From Clostridia bacterium (GTDB taxonomy: Bacteria > Bacillota_A > Clostridia > UBA1212), in assembly GCA_017464985.1 (NCBI GenBank), contig JAFTXL010000184.1:1-7196 (forward strand): a stretch of DNA of 7,196 bases, written 5' to 3'. Each line of letters begins with the position of its first letter. Within the stretch, counting starts at the first letter, position 1. Under the pieces are notes generated by a model. That model was not told where the DNA came from and did not search any database. It saw only the letters and a program-made list of their open reading frames with translations. Below, in pieces: positions 1-7,021 of the stretch. The position numbers were made by a program, and so were the translations under genes.

Positions 1-13
1 TAATATTCTTCTT

Positions 14-1189
14 TTAATCTACACGTCTCTTTGAAAGCAATACTTCACCGTCTTTGTCGCTTACTCTTACAACGATAGCTTCAACCATATCGCCGACATT
101 AAGCTGACCAACTTCAAAACCGGGAACTTCTGCAAATTCTTCAATCGGAATATAACCTTCGAACTTAAAGCCTAAGTCAACATAGACACGTGATGAGTCT
201 ATCTTTACAATAGGTTTTTTAACTATCTCTCCTGTCGCAATTGTAGTAAAAGACTCTTCAAGAAGTGCCGCAAAAGAATCGTAATCGGCTGTATCATCAG
301 ATGCTTTCTCTGCTGCATCAACAACTGCCTCATTTTCTTTAAAATCAACTTCGCTCATAGTACAAATAACCTCCTCGATGATCCAGTCAGGTGTCGATGC
401 ACCGGCTGTCACACCTACTCTCTTAATATTTTCTAAACCGCTTACATCTATTTCAGACGCATTTTCAACTAAAAAAACTTTATCACACAGTCCTTTGCTG
501 ATTTCGTACAGTTTAACAGTATTTGAACTGTGTCTGCCTCCCACAACCAACATCATATCTACTGATGAAGCTATTTCTCTTGTCTCATATTGTCTCAATG
601 ACGTAGCATTGCATATTGTATCAAAAATAACGCATTTGTCAAAGGAATTTTTACAAAAAGCTGCTATATCAGCAAATTTTTTTGCGTTAAACGTGGTCTG
701 AGCTACAACACTGTACATACTGCCGTCATTCGGTATAATTTCGCACTGTTCTGTACTGTCAATAATATACGCGGAATTACTGCACCAACCGTTTATACCG
801 ATAACCTCCGGATGAGTCTTATCGCCCACAATGATTATCTTGTGACCCTTGAGGTATTCTTCTTTTACAAGATTCTGAATTTTCTTAACAAAAGGACACG
901 TAGCATCAGTTATTTTCGCATTTTTACTCTCAAGCAGTTTTATTATTTCAGGAGAAACTCCGTGCGCTCTTATGATAACTTCCGCACCGTTTAAATCTGC
1001 GGATTCAGCAGAATCAATTGCGCAAATTCCCTTTTTCTCCAATTCTTCAATAACAGAACTGTTGTGAATGAGAGGACCGTATGTATATATCGGCACATCT
1101 GTTTTCTTTTCGGCAAGAAAAAAAGCCTTTTTCACTGCTTTATTTACACCGAAACAAAACCCTGCGTTTTCAGCTCTTACTATTTCCAT
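14..1189 (-). CDS. ispH: 4-hydroxy-3-methylbut-2-enyl diphosphate reductase fused to an S1 RNA-binding domain
   Basis: The protein has 391 residues. Residues 1-278 are IspH (LytB), the 4Fe-4S enzyme of the last MEP-pathway step, which reduces HMBPP to IPP and DMAPP in the cytoplasm. The three cluster cysteines are visible: C12 in GFCFGV, C98 in DATCPF and C193 in TICNAT. Active-site motifs IHN (H42), RAHGVSP (H76), THPEV (H126, E128), VVGGRHSSNT and TAGASTPDWI are all present. An acidic linker (about 280-312) leads to one S1-type OB fold (about 317-389) ending in LLSKRR. Clostridial IspH-S1 fusions normally carry several S1 repeats, so this one is short: TAA follows the first repeat, and the remaining 13 nt to the window edge stay open in the same frame. 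The start is ATG, with GAGG six nt upstream, and overlaps plsC by 20 nt, which suggests translational coupling. The IspH call is certain; the role of the S1 part is unknown. Confidence 0.95.
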   Translation of the reverse strand: MEIVRAENAGFCFGVNKAVKKAFFLAEKKTDVPIYTYGPLIHNSSVIEELEKKGICAIDSAESADLNGAEVIIRAHGVSPEIIKLLESKNAKITDATCPFVKKIQNLVKEEYLKGHKIIIVGDKTHPEVIGINGWCSNSAYIIDSTEQCEIIPNDGSMYSVVAQTTFNAKKFADIAAFCKNSFDKCVIFDTICNATSLRQYETREIASSVDMMLVVGGRHSSNTVKLYEISKGLCDKVFLVENASEIDVSGLENIKRVGVTAGASTPDWIIEEVICTMSEVDFKENEAVVDAAEKASDDTADYDSFAALLEESFTTIATGEIVKKPIVKIDSSRVYVDLGFKFEGYIPIEEFAEVPGFEVGQLNVGDMVEAIVVRVSDKDGEVLLSKRRVD

Positions 1190-1784
1190 CCGGAACCTCT
1201 GTTAAATCATATATATAGTCCAACACCTGCTGAGCCATTTCCGTATACTCTTCGCGGGTATAGTTTGTGCCATCAGCTTTCTTTTCAAAATAAATCGGAT
1301 TACCGTATCTTATTTTTATCTTTCCGAAGAGTTTAAAATCTCCGTAAATAGCAACAGGCTGTATCGGAACACCTGCTTCAACAGCAAACTTTGCAACGCC
1401 GTGTCTTGCCTTTACTGCACGGCCTTTTCCCTTCGACCTCGTACCCTGGGGAAAAATACCTATAGTACCGCCCTCTTTGAGAATAGTAAACACCATTTTA
1501 GCGGCAGATATATCCATTGTACCCCTCCGCACGGGAAACGCCTGTAAAAAGCGAAGAAAAGCACCTAAAAACTTCTTTTCAAAAAGCTCTGCCTTTGCCA
1601 TCCACCTGATATGACGTTTTATCTTATACTCAATGAAAATCATATCAATCATAGTCTCGTGATTTGCGGCAAATATAACAGGACCTTCTTTTATAACTTT
1701 GTCGCGGTCATACACTTTAACGCGAAGAAAAGTAGAAAAGATAGGTGTCAGTATGAATCTGCATATCTCAATAAAAGCTTTCAA
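1170..1784 (-). CDS. plsC: 1-acyl-sn-glycerol-3-phosphate acyltransferase (PlsC/LPLAT family)
   Basis: This 204-residue protein belongs to the lysophospholipid acyltransferase family, which acylates lysophosphatidic acid to phosphatidic acid at the membrane. The family blocks appear in order: NHETMID at 41-47 (the catalytic HX4D, H42 and D47), FPVRRG at 83-88 (block II), FPQGTRS at 111-117 (block III) and VPIQPVAI at 139-146 (block IV). The N-terminus (about 6-20) is hydrophobic and probably membrane-associated. Length is typical for short bacterial PlsC. Block III has Gln where the family usually has Glu. The start is TTG, chosen because the strong GGAGG at 1792-1796 lies 7 nt upstream and the N-terminus fits the family; TTGA overlaps the cmk stop by 4 nt. 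Its 3' end overlaps ispH by 20 nt. Acyl-donor and acceptor specificity cannot be read from the sequence. Confidence 0.88.
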   Translation of the reverse strand: MKAFIEICRFILTPIFSTFLRVKVYDRDKVIKEGPVIFAANHETMIDMIFIEYKIKRHIRWMAKAELFEKKFLGAFLRFLQAFPVRRGTMDISAAKMVFTILKEGGTIGIFPQGTRSKGKGRAVKARHGVAKFAVEAGVPIQPVAIYGDFKLFGKIKIRYGNPIYFEKKADGTNYTREEYTEMAQQVLDYIYDLTEVPDGNSKS

Positions 1785-2470
1785 TTTCTCTCCTCCGCAA
1801 TCTTAAGTATTGTTTCAATAGCCTCGTCAAGTGACATATCCGTAGAATCAACAACCACTGCATCCTCCGCGCATACAAGAGGAGAAACTTCTCTCGTTGT
1901 ATCTTCGAGGTCACGCGCTTTCATGTTTTCAAGTATTTTCTCATAATCAACGGTACTGTCTTTCACTTTCAACTCATCGAAACGACGTTTAGCGCGAACT
2001 TCAGCACTTGCAGTCAAGAAAATCTTTACCGATGCATCTTTCAATACATTACTGCCGATATCTCTGCCGTCCATTACAACATTATTCGATGCCGCAATTT
2101 TCCTCTGTAAATCCACAAGGTATTCTCTGATGGCAGGAACCTGGGCAACTTTTGATGCTGCCGTTGAAATCTCCGGGGTTCTGATAAGATCTGTATAATC
2201 TTCTCCGTTCACAACAACATGCTGTTCTGCGTCATTATAAATAATTTCAAGGTTAAAATCAGCAACAGCATCTTTCGCCTTTAAACGAAGCTCGTTTTCA
2301 CCTAAAGATTTAACATCAATGCCCTTTTTTATCATATACAGAGCATATGATCTGTACATAGCACCCGTATCAAGATATATATATGATTTCTTTTTAGCAA
2401 CAGCTTTTGCAATAGTGCTCTTCCCCGCACCGGAAGGACCGTCTATGGCTATATTTACATATTTTGACAT
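1781..2470 (-). CDS. cmk: (d)CMP kinase
   Basis: Cytidylate kinase, 229 residues, phosphorylates CMP and dCMP to the diphosphates using ATP, in the cytoplasm. The Walker A loop GPSGAGKS is at 11-18. LDTGAMYR at 33-40 and DGRDIG at 134-139 are diagnostic of bacterial Cmk and contribute to CMP binding. The lid-region stretch ASAEVRAKRR is at 154-163, and RDLEDTTREVSPL at 186-198 is the usual C-terminal nucleotide-contact segment. VVDST near 207 is also typical. Length matches the family (about 220-230). The ATG has a modest AAAGGA Shine-Dalgarno nine nt upstream. It follows folC after 48 nt, with no hairpin in the gap, and its stop overlaps the TTG start of plsC, so these genes are probably co-transcribed. 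The cmk-plsC-ispH order is common in Clostridia. I see no missing key residue. Confidence 0.96.
   Translation of the reverse strand: MSKYVNIAIDGPSGAGKSTIAKAVAKKKSYIYLDTGAMYRSYALYMIKKGIDVKSLGENELRLKAKDAVADFNLEIIYNDAEQHVVVNGEDYTDLIRTPEISTAASKVAQVPAIREYLVDLQRKIAASNNVVMDGRDIGSNVLKDASVKIFLTASAEVRAKRRFDELKVKDSTVDYEKILENMKARDLEDTTREVSPLVCAEDAVVVDSTDMSLDEAIETILKIAEERN
1790..1796 (-). promoter_or_regulatory. Shine-Dalgarno that fixes the TTG start of plsC
   Basis: The minus strand reads GGAGGAG here, inside the last codons of cmk. The GGAGG core is 7 nt from the TTG at 1784, which is ideal spacing and supports this non-ATG start. Confidence 0.75.
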
Positions 2471-2518
2471 ATTTCAAATTCCTTTTCTTTTTATCACGCT
2501 GTTTCATATTCTATCAAA

Positions 2519-3799
2519 TCACAGCGAGTTATACAAGCTTTTAACTGCATCGCTTATTTCACCGTACATATACAGCGAGCCAAGCGCAAAAACAGTCCCA
2601 TATTCTCCTTGTTCCTCTGCGGCTGCAGAAACAGCACTGCAAACTGAATCATACGCCGCCGCGCAAATGCCGCATTCTTCTGCTTCTGAAGCTAAACTGT
2701 GCGCGGCCAGCGCACGCGGATTGTCAGGTGTTACAGCATACAGCTTTGCTGTTATATCCTTTATCAGCTCAAGCATATCTTTATAATTTTTATCTGCCAT
2801 CACACCCATGACAACAGCAATTTTTTTATTTTTAAAAAGACTTTTTATATTTTTTACGGTTGCACTCATTCCGTGCACATTATGAGCTCCGTCAAAAACA
2901 ATAACAGGAGAATCCGCAAGAACTTCAAATCTTCCGGGCCATTTCGCATTTAAAAGGCCTTGTCTTATATTTTCATCTGATATCTTTAATCCGCACCTTA
3001 CCAATTCATCGATAACAAGCATGGCAGTTGCTGCATTTTTTACCTGATAATCACCGATTAAGCGTATCTCTATATCCGAATGACCAGCACAGTCAAACAG
3101 TGTTCCGGCTATTCCTCTTTCATTTATTTTTATTTTACTGAAATCAGGAACAGCAAGTGAACATTTTTCCGCTTCACATTTTTTTCTTATCTCATCTTCA
3201 GCTTCTTTATTCTCACCGTAAAACACAACTCTGCAGCCTGATTTTATTATACCGGACTTTGTAGCTGAAATTTCCTTTACTGTGCCGCCCAGCTCTTTTG
3301 TATGATCAAGACCTATCGCTGTGATTACTGCGACAAGAGGAGCAGGAATTACATTTGTAGAGTCAAGCGCTCCTCCCATACCTGCCTCTATAACCGCAAT
3401 TTCACATCCGCGCCTTTTAAAAAACTCAAATCCTATAGCAGTTATAAGCTCAAATTCCGTCGGCAGATCCTCCATACTGTCAGCATACGGCTTTACATAC
3501 TCCGTAATTTCCGCTAGTTCGTCATCAGGAATCACTTCACCGCAAAACTGTATACGCTCATTAAATACTTTTATATAAGGAGATGTGTAAAGTCCCGTTT
3601 TATATCCCGCCGCCCTGAGTACAGATTCAACGAAAGCGGAAGTAGATCCTTTTCCGTTTGTCCCTGCGATATGTACTGTTTTAAAACTGTACTGAGGATT
3701 ACCGATTTTAGAAAGGAGTTCCTTTGTCCTTGAAAGACCGGGACGGCTTCCTCTCCATGCTATACTGTGTATATATTCCAAAGCCTGATTATATGTCAT
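2519..3799 (-). CDS. folC: Bifunctional folylpolyglutamate synthase / dihydrofolate synthase
   Basis: The protein is 426 residues and Mur-ligase-like. It adds glutamate to folates with ATP, trapping them in the cell and making the forms that folate enzymes prefer; many bacterial FolC proteins also make dihydrofolate from dihydropteroate. Visible motifs: P-loop GTNGKGST at 46-53, TSPYI at 72-76, NERI at 80-83, EAGMGG at 138-143, the metal-associated His in GLDHT (H166), the probable carbamylated Lys in SATKSG (K181), GDYQVKNA near 249 and the C-terminal-domain motifs WPGRFE (287-292) and DGAHN (303-307). I start at ATG 3799 rather than GTG 3808. The Shine-Dalgarno GAGGGTG contains that GTG and lies 8 nt before the ATG, and MTYNQALEYIH is a typical FolC N-terminus. 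It lies 18 nt after folT, in the same transcript. Whether dihydrofolate synthase activity is retained cannot be told from sequence. Confidence 0.95.
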   Translation of the reverse strand: MTYNQALEYIHSIAWRGSRPGLSRTKELLSKIGNPQYSFKTVHIAGTNGKGSTSAFVESVLRAAGYKTGLYTSPYIKVFNERIQFCGEVIPDDELAEITEYVKPYADSMEDLPTEFELITAIGFEFFKRRGCEIAVIEAGMGGALDSTNVIPAPLVAVITAIGLDHTKELGGTVKEISATKSGIIKSGCRVVFYGENKEAEDEIRKKCEAEKCSLAVPDFSKIKINERGIAGTLFDCAGHSDIEIRLIGDYQVKNAATAMLVIDELVRCGLKISDENIRQGLLNAKWPGRFEVLADSPVIVFDGAHNVHGMSATVKNIKSLFKNKKIAVVMGVMADKNYKDMLELIKDITAKLYAVTPDNPRALAAHSLASEAEECGICAAAYDSVCSAVSAAAEEQGEYGTVFALGSLYMYGEISDAVKSLYNSL

Positions 3800-3805
3800 T
3801 AAATT

Positions 3806-3812
3806 CACCCTC
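3806..3812 (-). promoter_or_regulatory. Shine-Dalgarno that decides the folC start
   Basis: The minus strand reads GAGGGTG. The GAGGG core is 8 nt from ATG 3799, whereas a start at the upstream GTG (3808) would lie inside the ribosome binding site itself. Confidence 0.7.
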
Positions 3813-3817
3813 GCGCT

Positions 3818-4327
3818 TTATCTTTTCAGCCGGTTTATCTCATTTTGAATTGATTTATTTTTAAGCAGCATATATATTAAATAAAACTCAACAATACCGA
3901 TGCACATATACAGAGGTATTCTGCACAGTATTATTCCCAAAGCATATCCCATGATATAAAGACCGAAAGATTTAACAATCATGGAACCTATTATATGAGC
4001 TGCCATAACAGATGTGAATATCTGCAATTTACCTTTTTTTACTATATAGTGAGACACAAGTCCTGCCGTAATGCCTACAGCGGCCGAACCAATCGTTATT
4101 ATAGGGTTTACAGAATATCCGGAGCTTACACAGCTCAGAAGGTCCGCAACTGCTCCTACCGCGCCGCCACACACTGGTCCGAAAGCAATACCCGCTATGA
4201 TTATAGGAATATTTTCAAAAGTAATTCTGATAGCGCCAAAAGTCATATACGTCTTACATATCCAGCCTATGGCAAAACTTATTGCGGCAAGCATCGCGCA
4301 TGAAATAACTATTCTTGTTTTTTTCAT
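3818..4327 (-). CDS. folT: Folate-specific ECF transporter S component
   Basis: A 169-residue, very hydrophobic protein with about six membrane segments (roughly 7-23, 38-54, 55-67, 77-95, 103-122 and 138-156). S components bind the vitamin and dock onto a shared EcfA-A'-T energising module encoded elsewhere. Family features are the Ala-rich N-terminal helix, the ENIPIIIAGIAFGP stretch (38-51) with the Gly-rich run and AD after it (GGAVGAVAD, 54-62), and NPIITIGSAAVG (74-85). Folate as substrate is inferred from two strong neighbours: the THF riboswitch upstream and folC 18 nt downstream. The start is ATG 4327, giving MKKTRIV, with AAGGGAG at a 7-nt spacing. An in-frame extension to 4426 would add 33 residues but runs through the leader and into the riboswitch, so I reject it. 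Another vitamin S component is possible from sequence alone, but the context makes this unlikely. Confidence 0.9.
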   Translation of the reverse strand: MKKTRIVISCAMLAAISFAIGWICKTYMTFGAIRITFENIPIIIAGIAFGPVCGGAVGAVADLLSCVSSGYSVNPIITIGSAAVGITAGLVSHYIVKKGKLQIFTSVMAAHIIGSMIVKSFGLYIMGYALGIILCRIPLYMCIGIVEFYLIYMLLKNKSIQNEINRLKR

Positions 4328-4366
4328 AAAAAAACTCCCTTCCGAAATCAATACGTAAGAGAGCAG
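4328..4366 (-). promoter_or_regulatory. Riboswitch expression platform: hairpin hiding the folT Shine-Dalgarno
   Basis: On the minus strand CTCTCTT (4357-4363) can pair with AAGGGAG (4335-4341), the folT Shine-Dalgarno, leaving a 15-nt loop; one pair is G-U. Seven T residues (4328-4334) follow directly and then the ATG. The element could therefore block ribosome binding, act as an intrinsic terminator, or do both. CTGCTCT (4360-4366), overlapping the anti-Shine-Dalgarno arm, is exactly complementary to AGAGCAG in the 5' strand of riboswitch helix P1 (4521-4527), giving a plausible switch. The pairing is seen by eye; the mechanism is inferred. Confidence 0.65.
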
Positions 4367-4407
4367 CATCTGTGTACATGCATATGTTTTATCAATTTCA
4401 TATTTAT

Positions 4408-4528
4408 ACAGCGGATGAAATACCAAACCGCAAGCATTACTTTTTACATATAAACAAAATATTGTAATGCTTTTCGCCCGGAGGCTCTACTCCCATCCTC
4501 CGATACTTAACGCTTGGCACCTGCTCTG
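4408..4528 (-). promoter_or_regulatory. Tetrahydrofolate (THF) riboswitch aptamer
   Basis: The minus-strand leader matches the THF (folate) riboswitch class. The conserved GCGTTAAGT is at 4505-4513. A hairpin P3 with arms CGGAGG (4497-4502) and CCTCCG (4479-4484) encloses the loop ATGGGAGTAGAG, which carries the conserved GGGA. A GCGAA junction follows. P1 forms from AGCAGGTG (4518-4525) and CATCCGCT (4410-4417), keeping an A-C mismatch that I also recall in known THF aptamers. P2 pairs TGCCAA with TTGGTA. The 3' CATCCGCT tail is the class signature. P4 is enlarged: a perfect 9-bp stem AAGCATTAC/GTAATGCTT (4432-4440 and 4464-4472) with a 23-nt A/T-rich loop. Position upstream of folT-folC is the classic location. 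THF binding normally lowers expression of the genes downstream. Confidence 0.92.
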
Positions 4529-4530
4529 GC

Positions 4531-4559
4531 AATACAAAAGGGAATCAGCATGGTCTGAA
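4531..4559 (-). promoter_or_regulatory. Possible weak promoter for the folT operon
   Basis: On the minus strand TTCAGA (4554-4559) and TGTATT (4531-4536) are separated by 17 nt. Each matches four of six sigma-A consensus positions. Initiation would fall near the 5' edge of the riboswitch, where a start is expected. The elements overlap the 3' arm and tail of the ackA hairpin, and the match is weak, so read-through from ackA is an alternative. Confidence 0.3.
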
Positions 4560-4589
4560 AGAAAATCGCGTTACAGACCGTGCCGATTC
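4535..4589 (-). terminator. Probable intrinsic terminator of pta-ackA
   Basis: GAATCGGCACGGTCTG (4574-4589) and CAGACCATGCTGATTC (4542-4557) on the minus strand form a 16-position stem with one G-U pair and one C-A mismatch and a 16-nt loop. It lies 36 nt after the ackA stop and is followed by CCTTTTG. The stem is strong, but the T-tract is short and the loop large, so termination may be incomplete. A smaller inverted repeat, CTGCAA/TTGCAG, lies at 4589-4614. Confidence 0.6.
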
Positions 4590-4625
4590 TGCAAAATCTT
4601 CTTTTATATTGCAGGATTTACAATC

Positions 4626-5822
4626 TTATTCTTTTATGAGACGGAGTGTCTCTCTTGCAATCGCAAGCTCTTCGTTTGTTGGAATAACAAAGATTTTAAC
4701 CTTTGAATCTTCTGCTGAAATATCAGCTTCAACGCCTCTTGTATTATTCTTTTCTTCGTCAATCTTAATACCGAAGAAGTCCATATCTTTGCAGCAAGCA
4801 AGTCTTGAAGCCTTGTCATTCTCGCCTACACCCGCAGTAAATACGATAGCATCAGCGCCGTTCATTGCAGCAAGATACTGACCGATATACGCTCTTATGC
4901 GGTAGAAGAACATCTGCTGAGCAAGGTAAGCTTTTTCGTCGCCTTTTTCTGCAGCTGCCCATACGTCACGTGTATCTGTACTTACATCACTTATACCGAG
5001 AATACCTGACTTTTTGTTCATGATGTTGTTCATCTGCTGTGTTGTAAGATTTTCCTGTTCCATAATAAAGAGTGGAACCGCAGGATCGACAGTTCCGCAT
5101 CTCGTACCCATTAAAAGACCGTCAAGAGGAGTAAATCCCATATTTGTATCAATACTCTTACCGTATTTTACAGCCGCAATACTTGCGCCGCTGCCTATAT
5201 GACAGGTGATAATCTTTGTCTCTTCAATCGGCTTGCCGAGCATCTGCGCGGCTCTTTCAGCAACAAATTTATGCGATGTTCCGTGGAAACCGTATTTTCT
5301 TACACCATATTTCTCATAGTACTCATACGGAAGAGCATACATATATGCCTCTTTAGGCATTGTCTGATGGAATGCCGTATCAAATACACCTACCTGAGGA
5401 ACACCCGGCATGGCTGCTGTACATGCATTTATACCGATGATGTTAGGCGGATTGTGAAGAGGGGCAAGAGGTGTACACTCGTCAAGTGCATTCATTACCG
5501 CATCAGTAATCGGAACTGATGAAGCAAATTTCTCACCGCCGTGAACTACTCTGTGTCCGATTGCAGCAATTTCGTCAAGACCTTTTATTACGCCTATTTC
5601 ACCGTCTGTCAATGCCTTAATAACCTCACGTATAGCAACCTCGTGGTCAGGCATATCGCATTTAATTACAACCTTGTCTTTGCCGTAAGGTGTGTGAGTC
5701 AACACTGAATCGTTAATACCGATTCTTTCACAAAGACCTTTTGCAAGAACTTTCTCTGACTCAGTATCAATAAGCTGATACTTAAGAGAAGAACTTCCGC
5801 AGTTAATTACCAAAATATTCAT
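4626..5822 (-). CDS. ackA: Acetate kinase
   Basis: The protein is 398 residues, the usual AckA length. It transfers phosphate from acetyl phosphate to ADP, giving acetate and ATP by substrate-level phosphorylation in the cytoplasm. It belongs to the ASKHA superfamily. The N-terminal motif NCGSSSLK is at 7-14 (N7). Other motifs: GHRVVHGG with R91, [11 protein letters not shown] at 147-157 with D148, FHGTSH at 179-184 with H180, [17 protein letters not shown] with R241, FTAGVGEN at 328-335 and PTNEE with E384. These include the catalytic Arg, Asp, His and Glu residues. The phosphate-binding HLGNG motif reads HIGSG (208-212), with Ser in place of the usual Asn. ATG 5822 is chosen over an in-frame ATG at 5864 because AGGAGG (5830-5835) lies 7 nt upstream and the family begins [12 protein letters not shown]. 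It follows pta after 55 nt with no terminator, so the two probably form an operon. Confidence 0.97.
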   Translation of the reverse strand: MNILVINCGSSSLKYQLIDTESEKVLAKGLCERIGINDSVLTHTPYGKDKVVIKCDMPDHEVAIREVIKALTDGEIGVIKGLDEIAAIGHRVVHGGEKFASSVPITDAVMNALDECTPLAPLHNPPNIIGINACTAAMPGVPQVGVFDTAFHQTMPKEAYMYALPYEYYEKYGVRKYGFHGTSHKFVAERAAQMLGKPIEETKIITCHIGSGASIAAVKYGKSIDTNMGFTPLDGLLMGTRCGTVDPAVPLFIMEQENLTTQQMNNIMNKKSGILGISDVSTDTRDVWAAAEKGDEKAYLAQQMFFYRIRAYIGQYLAAMNGADAIVFTAGVGENDKASRLACCKDMDFFGIKIDEEKNNTRGVEADISAEDSKVKIFVIPTNEELAIARETLRLIKE

Positions 5823-5829
5823 ACAGAAA

Positions 5830-5835
5830 CCTCCT
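5830..5835 (-). promoter_or_regulatory. Shine-Dalgarno that decides the ackA start
   Basis: A perfect AGGAGG on the minus strand, 7 nt before ATG 5822. It rules out the upstream in-frame ATG at 5864, which would put this site inside the gene. Confidence 0.85.
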
Positions 5836-5877
5836 GAACTGTTAAATATATTTATATTGAACAATAATCATCCGATA

Positions 5878-6867
<990 letters not shown>

Positions 6868-6875
6868 TTAATGCG

Positions 6876-6881
6876 CCGCCT
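6876..6881 (-). promoter_or_regulatory. Shine-Dalgarno supporting the GTG start of pta
   Basis: AGGCGG on the minus strand lies 8 nt before GTG 6867. It differs from AGGAGG at one base, and no ATG nearby fits better. Confidence 0.65.
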
Positions 6882-6921
6882 TTCAAATTACAAACTATAT
6901 AATGCCTAAAGCATATGTTTC

Positions 6922-6950
6922 ATAATACAATTTTCGGTAATATTTTACAA
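6922..6950 (-). promoter_or_regulatory. Likely sigma-A promoter of pta-ackA
   Basis: On the minus strand TTGTAA (6945-6950) and TATTAT (6922-6927) are 17 nt apart, matching four and five of six consensus bases. It lies between the upstream terminator and pta, with initiation predicted near 6915 and a leader of about 48 nt. I see no clear operator; a small inverted repeat ATGC/GCAT at 6902-6914 sits about where transcription would begin. Confidence 0.6.
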
Positions 6951-6965
6951 GGATTATATTTTGAT

Positions 6966-7011
6966 AAAAAGCAAATGTGGCCGCGCAATCCGCAAGCCTC
7001 ATTTGCTTTTT
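6966..7011 (-). terminator. Strong hairpin terminator after the right-hand gene, possibly bidirectional
   Basis: AAAAAGCAAATG and CATTTGCTTTTT are perfect 12-base inverted copies at the two ends (7000-7011 and 6966-6977). Inside them the G+C-rich segment can extend the stem through GGC/GCC and GCG/CGC around a GATTG loop. Transcripts from the minus strand end in TTTTT after the stem, and the symmetric A-tract would give the same on the plus strand, though no plus-strand gene ends here. It starts 11 nt after the stop of the gene at 7022. Confidence 0.85.
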
Positions 7012-7021
7012 CTGACATCTG

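Noticed and set aside
378..701. Plus-strand open frames such as this one opposite ispH, and others opposite plsC, cmk, folC, folT, ackA and pta.
   Set aside because: All lie antisense to well-identified genes, have no ribosome sites I trust and encode no recognisable motif; they are shadows.
4328..4426. In-frame N-terminal extension of folT by 33 residues.
   Set aside because: It runs through the leader and into the riboswitch P1/P2, lacks a ribosome site and is not hydrophobic like the family N-terminus; ATG 4327 has a good Shine-Dalgarno.
5823..5864. In-frame ATG extending ackA by 14 residues.
   Set aside because: The AGGAGG at 5830-5835 and the conserved [12 protein letters not shown] start show translation begins at 5822.
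5823..5877. Possible ackA-specific promoter in the A/T-rich pta-ackA gap.
   Set aside because: No -35/-10 pair with acceptable spacing and matches; A/T richness alone does not support a promoter.
6953..6958. Perfect minus-strand TATAAT just after the 6966-7011 terminator.
   Set aside because: No recognisable -35 hexamer at 16-18 nt; the expected position lies within the terminator hairpin. The TTGTAA-17-TATTAT pair is better.
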